This document shows, piece by piece, positions 56,959 through 64,000 of a stretch of DNA of 64,000 nucleotides; position 1 is the first letter of the stretch; each line of letters starts with the position of its first letter. The DNA is taken from the NCBI GenBank assembly GCA_945910005.1, contig OX246749.1:16828157-16892156 (forward strand), in the 5' to 3' direction. Source of the DNA: Isoperla grammatica (taxonomy: Eukaryota > Arthropoda > Insecta > Plecoptera > Perlodidae). A program made the position numbers and the translations under genes. The notes below the pieces were generated by a model. That model ran no database searches. It worked only from the letters and a program-made list of their open reading frames with translations, and was not told the origin of the DNA.

Positions 56959-56966
56959 GTGATGAT

Positions 56967-57467
56967 GCTCTGGAAGGTCTAGAAGGTCATGGAACCTCTT
57001 GGAAGTCCATCAAAGCTTGGGCGGCGAAGACGGGCAGCCTGTCCTAGTCCGCGGACGTGGTCCACTAAGTTGATGATTCTAAATACATTTTCGTTAAAAT
57101 ATGTGCTCTACAGGCAGAAAATACTTCTTGTAGGTGTAGTGATCTACCGTAGGCTTCCTGTTTTGAAGATAACCACAACGTTTGCATAGTTATGGCTGCG
57201 CTGGAGTATTACAGGTCCGACCCTTGCGACGACGTGAAGCTCACTACTCTGCTCGGTCCGCTCTGCAGGCTCTCAACCGCGCATCGAAATTTCCAGAAGA
57301 TTCCAAGCCCTGGGCCATCACGTACGCTCCCTTGGAACTGCGTCGTAGCAAAATATCGCCCCACTCTGGTGGCCTTGGAAGACTTATGGTTTTGTCCGCT
57401 AGATGGTGCCAGGTGTCGGGACGACAACTTGTAAAGTAAATGACGTGGTTACCGATCTTGAAGATGA
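56967..57467. other. Intron sequence left of duplicon B, with an 80-residue ORF
   Basis: The frame 57192-57434 (MAALEYYRSDPCDDVKLTTL) has no recognised domain, acceptor or paralogue in the window. Homology with duplicon A begins just after, at 57468. Confidence 0.3.
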
Positions 57468-59012
57468 TGATAATTGCTAATAGAGAGCACAGGTGCAGTC
57501 TAGTTTTGAAAATAGCACTAATTTTAAATGTTCATTATTGTATTATGCATTAATTTATCAACTATTTACATGTTCATTAAGAAATATTAGTCCAGATCAA
57601 ATTTAATAAAGTAAATTAACAAATTACTAAACATCATTAACTAGCCAGTCTGAATATAGTAAACGAGCATCAGGAGGGCTATTCTGTTACAGTCTTTACC
57701 CCTAAAAATAATAATTGTAGACACGACGTCATGTCAACAGGCTAATTATGCCAATTTTCAATCGCGAAATAACGGGATTTGGAGCTTTTACCACGAAATC
57801 CACGAAGTATCTGTGTGTTTGCGAAATAAGACTGAAATAACAAAAATGTGTTGAATATTACCCAAATAAGTGTTAGTGTAAGAAAAAATGTGCCGAGGAA
57901 TTTAAATATAAAGGAAGTTTTTTTTTCTTTTTACCTATGCAGAGCTTCCTCAGCCATTCTTCTTCCTTGCTATCCGATATAAAATGGCTTCTTTTTCTGA
58001 CCTACCCATAGACCCCCAGAGTCAATGTCACTCTGAAGTGCGGCACACTTAAAAAGGTGTGCTCTGTCTTAGGGTTCAAAATTACATAATTTGCAGATGG
58101 CCGGTTCAGTCGTAATGTTAAAACGGTTCAAATGGTGTTGAAGAACATCATGTCCAGTTGCAAGGCGGAATTGGGCTGTAGCTGTTTTACGAGACCACTT
58201 TTTGTCTGGCCCTATTTTTATCTCGTTCCACCAAGTTTTTGTTGTACCTGCCTCTTCTTTAGTGTCTTCATAGATCGAGAAGTAGATAAGAAGTACTGTT
58301 TAAATACACACGAATGACTCGTCTTTATTTGAGTGATATTCCTTAATTGATTATATGCCTATAATGTTTGTTTTTTGCTTGTTATGCACCTTATAAAAAT
58401 AACCACCAAAATGCAAAATTTACATTTTGAAAAAATAAAACCATTTCTGTAGGGCTCTACCTATTGTGATACAAATAATATATATGCCCGCCCGACCGCC
58501 TGTCAGAGGCGTGGCTCTTAGGGAGGGTGAAGCACACGCCGCGCAAAAAAGTAGAACCGAATCTAAAAATCAAAACCGGTTTTTTTCAAAACCGGTTTTC
58601 AGTTAATCAATGTTATCACTAGGTAACAGGAATGTTATCTGAAACGACGTTATATCAATTGTTTTACTAATGTAGGGACGTTAATTTAGGGACGTGCTAT
58701 CGCATTCGACGTTATATCAGGCGACGTATTAACTAGAGAAAATTAACATTGCGTCTTATGGGGTTTCGCCGGAACTTTATCAAAACGACGTGATAATGCG
58801 AATGATCTTGTATCGGATGACGTAATAACAAGGTCGTACTGTAGAACTTTATTTTTCTAGCAGGCAACAAGATGCAATATTTTTTACTTTGAATGGCTAC
58901 TGTGTAAGTTACAGAATATATAATGAGCAACTCACAGTGCTGACAAGATGATATCATGAAATTACCTCTGGCATTAGACCTCTAAATAGATATTATTCAG
59001 GTATAAACACTT

Positions 59013-59342
59013 ATGAGTGACCAATCTAAATCATACATGGAGCAACAACAACAAATGTTTGAAAATTTTCTGAAAAAGTCTTTCGAAAAGTTTCAGAAAC
59101 ATTTCGCCAACAATAATTTTAACGTTACCCAACCGGTTACAGGTGTGGACCCGCTGCAGCTGTCGACCCAGTCGGCCGACGTCAGCGAGACGCAGTTTGT
59201 CGACGTGAAAGGGGAGCCGGCTGATGACCCGGGATCGGAGTACGAACCAGGTAGGAAGGACTTCGGTCAACCGGAAACCAATTCCGGAACCGGCTCTATC
59301 AAGATCTTCGGCCCGTATGATTTAATTCCAACCGGTCAATAG
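59013..59342 (+). other. 109-residue ORF running through E3 of gene B
   Basis: MSDQSKSYMEQQQQMFENFL, KKSFEKFQKHFANN..., then directly into the E3 peptide and past its donor to a stop. The N-terminal 35 residues look like an amphipathic coiled coil of the kind that starts some retroelement gag proteins or alternative first exons. In duplicon A the part before E3 is frameshifted while E3 itself is intact. It may be an alternative first exon with intron retention, or chance. Confidence 0.3.
59143..59250 (+). CDS. Exon E3 of gene B (SUMO-motif module)
   Basis: 108-bp phase 1-1 exon between GGTTACAG and CCAG/GTAGGA. 36 residues: GVDPLQLSTQSADVSETQFV then DVKGEPADDPGSEYEP. VKGE fits psi-K-x-E followed by acidic residues (a negatively charged SUMO-motif context). 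Joining to the finger exon gives EPDLVPS. It differs from E3-A at four bases, all of which change amino acids. Confidence 0.65.
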
Positions 59343-59392
59343 TGTTGTTCAAAAGTTGCATGTTATGTAAATTAATATTGATGGGTTTTTTT

Positions 59393-59448
59393 TATGACTG
59401 TGATAACGATTTCCTTAGTAATTCAAGGAAATCATTATCACAGTCATA
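59393..59448. repeat. 25-bp inverted repeat, duplicon B copy
   Basis: Same hairpin as 12302-12357 with two mismatches in the right arm. Confidence 0.75.
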
Positions 59449-59539
59449 CTGATTATAACGTTAAATACATTAAATCATTCAGTCTGTAGGGCTTACCAAA
59501 CCACAGCGCTATGGTTTCTCAGATTTTCGATTTTGTGTT

Positions 59540-60977
59540 TCAATCTTGTGATACTGTATGATTAAAAAAATGGAAATTTTCTGCGGTTTTTGACGTAGAG
59601 GTATCCTTCGCTCTTAAGACCCTCTCGGGAATATCATTTATACTGATATTAAAGAACAACGGACCATTAACGGAGCCCTGCGGCACGCCATGCTTCATGA
59701 CCTGTACTCTAGATTTATAAGTCTGGACTTGACCCTGCCTGTTTTCCTGCTTTATTTCCACATACTGTTTTCGATTTGCTAGATAAGACCGTACCCATTT
59801 CAATGCTACCCCCTCCCCTAATGCCGTAGCATTCTAATTTTTTTACTAGTATATTATGGTTTACACAATCAAATGTCTTGATAGATCCATAAATACTGCT
59901 ATAAATGCAAGTGGATAGATCCATAAATACTGCCATAAATGCCTCAAGTGGATAGATCCATAAATACTGCCATGGTTCTGTTGTTTTTGTCACTGCTTTC
60001 GATTATATATTATTTATAAAACATGCTGTCGCATTTATGGTTGATCTTTTTTGCCGAAAACCATGATGCCGATTTGAAATCAGGGATTCTAGATACTTGG
60101 TAATTCTTCTATTAAAAGCCATTTCAAACATTTTTGAGAAAATTGGTAGCAATGCGATTGGTCTAAAGTTCCCTACATCTGCAATGTCATTTTTCTTGGG
60201 AATGGGTATTATTTTAGCAATTTTTAGTTTTTCTGGAAATTCTCGTACCATGAAAGAGAAATGTATAAGATGTGTTAGTGATGTTAGTAGTTGACTAGAA
60301 CATTCCTTTACCAAGAATGGTGGAATTTCATCATAGCCAAATGATCTTTTATTTTTTGTTTCCGATATAATCTTTTGTACCTCGTATTCATTAACAAAAT
60401 AAAGCATCATTTCATGGTCCAAATAGCTAGGTAGGCTAGCATTGGCTTCTAAAGTTACCCTAACATCATTGCTGTCAGCTAATTCTATGATCGAAGAGTA
60501 GTAATCATTTAGTGTGTTGCGTCGTCTAGTATACAAATAACTGTTCTATAAATACTGCGTAATATTACTTTTATTTCCTCTTTTTAGAGATACAAAACAC
60601 TACTGCATTTCCCTTTTACAACAATCCCCATTCTGTCTTTTCACCGCCTTCTCACTATTTCCATTCCTATAACTTAATCTGAATACTCCACGGTCTTCTT
60701 GATGCTTTATACAATTCCACTTACACCGCCTTCTTACTATTTCCATTCCTATAACTACAATACTAATCTTAACTACTAATAACTAATATAGTGTAAGCAG
60801 GCACACCGTGACAAGTGTGTTTGCCATGTCACGTGGGTCAGTGTGGATTTTGTTATCATGGGAGATAGATGAGATATTAGACTTGTTACTGCTCGTTTTG
60901 CTACCTCTTTCATTGTTTACCGTCTGCCGGAGTGGCTTCATTTTATTTTCGAGATAAAGTGGGTAAACATTAATCAT
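59540..60977 (-). pseudogene. Decayed LINE fossil (LINE-C), copy B
   Basis: Same ORF2 pieces as at 13119-14248: KRSFGYDEIPPFLVKECSSQ, IIPIPKKNDIADVGNF/RPIA, FDCVNHNILVKKLE, GVPQGSVNGPLFFN. The local ATAAATACTGCC tandem repeat has three units here against two in copy A. The fossil is interrupted at 60518-60813 by a later insertion. Confidence 0.85.
60518..60813 (+). mobile_element. LTR-like insertion (296 bp) in the LINE fossil
   Basis: Absent from duplicon A at 14093. Flanked by AGTGTGT (60511-60517 and 60814-60820). With these borders it begins TG (TGCGTCGTCTAG) and ends CA (CCGTGACA), as LTRs do, and has TATAAATA near 60551. An internal near-repeat CACCGCCTTCTCACTATTTC occurs twice. Best guess: solo LTR; an 8-bp reading (AGTGTGTT) would suggest a DNA element without clear inverted ends. 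Confidence 0.5.
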
Positions 60978-61252
60978 GGTTTATATACTACAACTAACTG
61001 TCTTGAAGTCGGTCCGACCTTGCCGACAGTAAGCTCGTTGTCATGCTCGAAATATCACACCATCCTGAAGGAAATCTAAACAGCTCTCCTTTCTCCAATA
61101 ATATTCACCTGCTTGATAACAAATATTATCATTACATGTTTTCAAAATTATTCACCTCAACTGTTGACATATTGAAAGATGTAGAAGAGGCAATTCAATT
61201 GAATGTAATAAAATAAATAAAAAAAACTGTATAAACAAAACCCTTGTTTCAG
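60978..61252. other. End of intron 3 of gene B
   Basis: Matches 14249-14517 of copy A and ends in the CTTGTTTCAG acceptor. Confidence 0.6.
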
Positions 61253-62913
61253 ATCTGGTTCCATCCCGTACAGGAAACAAGTTTCGCTTCGGCCGCACTA
61301 TTGTACCTTTCCGTTTCAATTGTGAAAAAGAAATGGAGGTCAAAACAGTAACCAGTGTTTTGCACCACATTAGTCCAGGCAGCAACAGTACTTCAACAAT
61401 TGTTGAAGAAATCCCCCCTGATGGTGAATTATTTCATGCAAGGTTTTCTCAGAGAGAAAATCAAAGTATAAACATGAGAACACACTCAGGTGAGAATCCC
61501 TTTTCCTGTGACATATGTTCGGCAAGGTTTTCTCAGAAGATGGCCTTAACCAGACACATAAGAAAGCACACAGGAGAGAAGCCATATTCATGTGACATAT
61601 GCACGGCAAAGTTTGCCATGAAGGGAGACTCTATCAGGCACATGCGAACACACACAGGAGAGAAACCCTATTCCTGTGACATATGTTCGGCAAAGTTTTC
61701 TCTTAAGGATAGCTTGAATGTACACATGAGAACACACACAGGACAGAAGCCCTATTCCTGTGACATATGTATGGCAAGGTTTTCCGCGAAGAGTGCCTTA
61801 ACCAGACACATGAGAACACACACAGGAGAGAAACCCTATTCCTGTGACATATGTACGGCAAAGTTTTCTCTTAAGGATAGCTTGAATGTACACATGAGAA
61901 CACACACAGGACAGAAGCCCTATTCCTGTGACATATGTATGGCAAGGTTTTCCGCGAAGAGTGCCTTAACCAGACACATGAGAACACACACAGCTGAGAT
62001 GCCATATTCATGTGACATATGTACGGCAAAGTTTTCTCTTAAGGATAGCTTGAATGTACACATGAGAACACACACAGGACAGAAGCCCTATTCCTGTGAC
62101 ATATGTATGGCAAGGTTTTCCGCGAAGAGTGCCTTAACCAAACACAAAACAACACACACAGGAGAGAAACCCTATTCCTGTGACAAATGTACGGCAAGGT
62201 TTTTTCAGAAGATTTCTTTAACCAGACACATGAGAACACACACAGGAGAGAAACCCTATTCCTGTGACATATGTACGGCAAGGTTTATTCAGAAGATTTC
62301 TTTAACCAGACACATGAGAACACACACAGGAGAGAAACCCTATTCCTGTGACATATGTACAGCAAGGTTAGCTGATAAAAGGAACTTGGCTGCACACATG
62401 AGAACACACACAGGAGAGAAACCCTATCCCTGTGACATTTGTCCAGCAAGGTTTTTTCAGAAGATTTCTTTAACCGGACACATGAGAACACACACAGGAG
62501 AGAAACCCTATTCCTGTGACATATGTACGGCAAAGTATTCTCTTAAGAAAAGCTTGAATGTACACATGAGAACACACACAGGAGAGAAGCCCTATTCCTG
62601 TGACATATGTATGGCAAGGTTTTCTTGTAAGGGGATCTTGAATGCACACATGAGAACACACACAGGAGAGAAACCCTATTCCTGTGACATATGTATGGCA
62701 AGGTTTTCTTGTAAGGGGATCTTGAATGTACACATGAGAACACACACAGGAGAGAAACCCTATTCCTGTGACATATGTATGGCAAGGTTTTCTTGTAGGG
62801 GGACCTTGAATGTACACATGAGAACACACACAGGAGAGAAACCCTATTCCTGTGACATATGTATGGCAAGGTTTACTTATAAGAACCAATTGACTGCACA
62901 CCAGTGTTGTTAA
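61253..62913 (+). CDS. C2H2 zinc-finger exon B, truncated at finger 17 by a hAT insertion
   Basis: Opens in phase 1 after CTTGTTTCAG: LVPSRTGNKFRFGRTIVPFR, later [20 protein letters not shown]. Sixteen complete fingers follow plus the first two-thirds of finger 17 ([20 protein letters not shown] then H). The frame then enters the hAT end and stops after QCC (TAA 62911-62913), so the second zinc His of finger 17 is lost. A two-finger unit (SLKDSLNVH then [11 protein letters not shown]) is present three times in a row (fingers 3-8), and SCKGILNVH-type fingers repeat at 14-16. Only ATG 61333 is upstream in frame within the exon; the real start is probably in E1. Confidence 0.88.
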
Positions 62914-63434
62914 GTAACGCGCTACATATACGCGCTACTTGTAGCATGTTACTTTTTTTGGTTAGGAGACTGGTAGCGCGCTACATTTGAAAATGCAGTA
63001 AAGTAGCAAGTAGCAAGCTACTATAAACGAGTATTTGTAGCGAAAAGTCGCCGCTACTCTATTTTTGCAACAAACAAACACACGTTTTGTTTCGCCTGCC
63101 ACAATTCCTATCATCACAGGTTCGGAATGACGACTGACATTGGCTCTCTTGCTTTATAGTCCCAATACCGCCTCCCCAGCACTGAACTGTGATATGAGTA
63201 TGACTCACCTCCGGACCATATTGCCGTTTCAATAAATAGTACGTACTCTTGGTCCTTTAAAAAAAATGAAAGTAGCTGTAAAGTAGCGACACTACTTTTT
63301 TTGGGTAGCTGTCTGTACAAGTAGCGAGCTACTTGACAAAATACAGTAGCTGAAAAGTAGCTAAGTTACTTTCAAAGATCAAGTAGCTGTAGCTGTAACA
63401 GTGCTTCTTTTAAAAAGTAGCTTTAACAACACTG
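62902..63434. mobile_element. hAT-type element (533 bp) inside zinc-finger exon B
   Basis: Ends CAGTGTTGTTAA on both sides (right end CTTTAACAACACTG), exact 8-bp target duplication CTGCACAC at 62894-62901 and 63435-63442. Subterminal GTAGC/AGTAGCT words repeat on both sides. No transposase frame. It splits the Thr-Ala-His codons of finger 17 from Met-Arg-Lys-His. Confidence 0.95.
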
Positions 63435-63655
63435 CTGCACACATGAGAAAACACACAGGAGAGAAGCCCTATTCCTGTGACCTATGTACGGCAAGGCTTT
63501 CTCAGAAGGGGAACTTAACCAGGCACATGAGAACACACACAGGACAGAAGCCCTATTCCTGTGACATATGTACGGCAAGGCTTTCTCAGAAGGGGAACTT
63601 AACCAGGCACATGAGAACACACACAGGAGGAAAGCTACATCCCTATGACATGTGA
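63435..63655 (+). pseudogene. Stranded 3' end of zinc-finger exon B (end of finger 17, fingers 18-19)
   Basis: Starts with the second target-duplication copy and reads [17 protein letters not shown], two fingers with identical helices (SQKGNLTRH), then GGKLHPYDM and TGA at 63653-63655, the same ending as exon A. With the hAT element and one duplication removed, the frame joins exactly to 62901, so the original array had 19 fingers. Confidence 0.9.
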
Positions 63656-63850
63656 AGGAAAGTGTTCTGAGAAGGGGCACTTACTAGACACATTACAACA
63701 CACGGGCGAGAAGCCCTATCCCTGTAACATAAGTACGGCATGGTTTGCTGATAAGAGGAACTAGACTGTACACATAAGAGCACACACGGGAGAGAAGCCA
63801 CATTTCTGTGACACATAAAAATATTCACACATCCATATTCATGTGCCATC
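63656..63850 (+). pseudogene. Decayed zinc-finger remnants after exon B
   Basis: Same relics as in copies A and C (GAGAAGGGGCACTTACTAGA, GATAAGAGGAACTAGACTGT); here an extra stop TAG replaces TTG. Confidence 0.8.
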
Positions 63851-63988
63851 TGTCAAGGTAGGTATTCTCGAAGGATGTCATGCTTGCAAATCAAATTTTA
63901 AAACTTTTGAACAATGTAATTCTTTTTTTTTTTCATTGTCAAATCTCGAATACCTGATTAAAAAGAGCGTACAGATGTGCTAATACTT

Positions 63989-63994
63989 AATAAA
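63989..63994 (+). terminator. Candidate polyadenylation signal AATAAA, gene B
   Basis: Same position relative to the GGKLHPYDM stop as in copies A and C. Confidence 0.35.
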
Positions 63995-64000
63995 CTTGGG

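Larger units (their letters stand above)
53724..63655 (+). other. Gene model ZNF-B: exons E1, E2, E3, E4 (array split by a hAT element)
   Basis: Exons 53724-53844, 54842-55012, 59143-59250 and 61253 onward are in the same order and phase as gene C. The introns hold at least one TTAA MITE, two hAT MITEs, a LINE fossil and an LTR-like insert. The final exon is now truncated at 62913 by a hAT insertion, with two fingers left beyond it. Confidence 0.6.
57468..64000 (+). repeat. Duplicon B (paralogous to 7726-17770), cut by the window end
   Basis: Matches duplicon A across non-coding sequence, E3, hairpin, LINE fossil and finger exon. Differences: no LINE-B, no 12375 MITE, but an LTR-like insert (60518-60813) and a hAT element (62902-63434) of its own. 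A small extra palindrome (AAAACCGGTTTT) is at 58575-58600. Confidence 0.85.

Noticed and set aside
57192..57439. Overlapping 80- and 85-residue frames as a gene
   Set aside because: No recognised domain, paralogue or splice context; two frames and the opposite strand are all open, typical of GC-rich chance.

Overview
The window is eukaryotic nuclear DNA, almost certainly from an invertebrate animal and probably an arthropod. The signs are intron-split C2H2 zinc-finger genes without a KRAB domain, non-LTR retrotransposons of the CR1/Jockey type, tRNA-derived SINEs, many hAT and TTAA-type DNA transposons, long minisatellites, and a TATA/TCAGT core promoter. No species can be named from the sequence alone. 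No bacterial or viral genome organisation, rRNA gene, CRISPR array or convincing free-standing tRNA gene is seen.

The backbone is a cluster of three paralogous C2H2 zinc-finger genes on the + strand. Each ends in a large exon of 16 to 19 fingers: copy A at 14518-16127, copy C at 39733-41603, copy B at 61253-63655. Copies C and B also have small upstream exons: E1 with an initiator ATG, E2, and E3. Every visible splice junction is phase 1, so the exons work as interchangeable modules, and almost every non-finger exon carries a psi-K-x-E (SUMO-acceptor-like) motif. In gene C, E3 has expanded into 12 tandem 22-residue repeats, ten of which keep VKLE. In gene B a 533-bp hAT element with an 8-bp target duplication has cut the finger array inside finger 17, leaving two more fingers stranded downstream.

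Layout. 0.5-7.7 kb: a minus-strand LINE (ORF1 esterase remnant, ORF2 endonuclease and RT) split by a 3.75-kb TTAA-flanked insertion. 7.7-17.8 kb: duplicon A, carrying a younger LINE, a TTAA-flanked MITE, an old LINE fossil and zinc-finger exon A. 17.8-23 kb: decayed sequence, a piggyBac-like MITE and a 36-bp minisatellite. 23.3-26.5 kb: exons E1-E3 of gene C. 26.5-39.7 kb: its huge intron, holding a 98-bp satellite with nested transposons and a 3-kb 64-bp satellite whose unit contains the palindromic CRE TGACGTCA. 39.7-43.2 kb: zinc-finger exon C and its decayed tail. 43.2-46.5 kb: a TATA/Inr promoter-like region and a 75-bp minisatellite. 46.8-50.3 kb: a broken XPG/FEN1-like gene between ~200-bp inverted repeats, apparently a mobile element. 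50.6-57.4 kb: a frameshifted THAP exon, exons E1 and E2 of gene B, and five small hAT-type elements plus other MITEs, the hAT ones with exact 8-bp target duplications. 57.5-64 kb: duplicon B with E3 and the interrupted finger exon.

The genes most likely encode nuclear DNA-binding repressors or regulators with SUMO-acceptor N-terminal regions, diversifying by local duplication, finger-unit exchange and transposon insertion. Shared duplicons give natural 'empty sites' that date several insertions. Expression, splicing and DNA targets are inferred, not shown.
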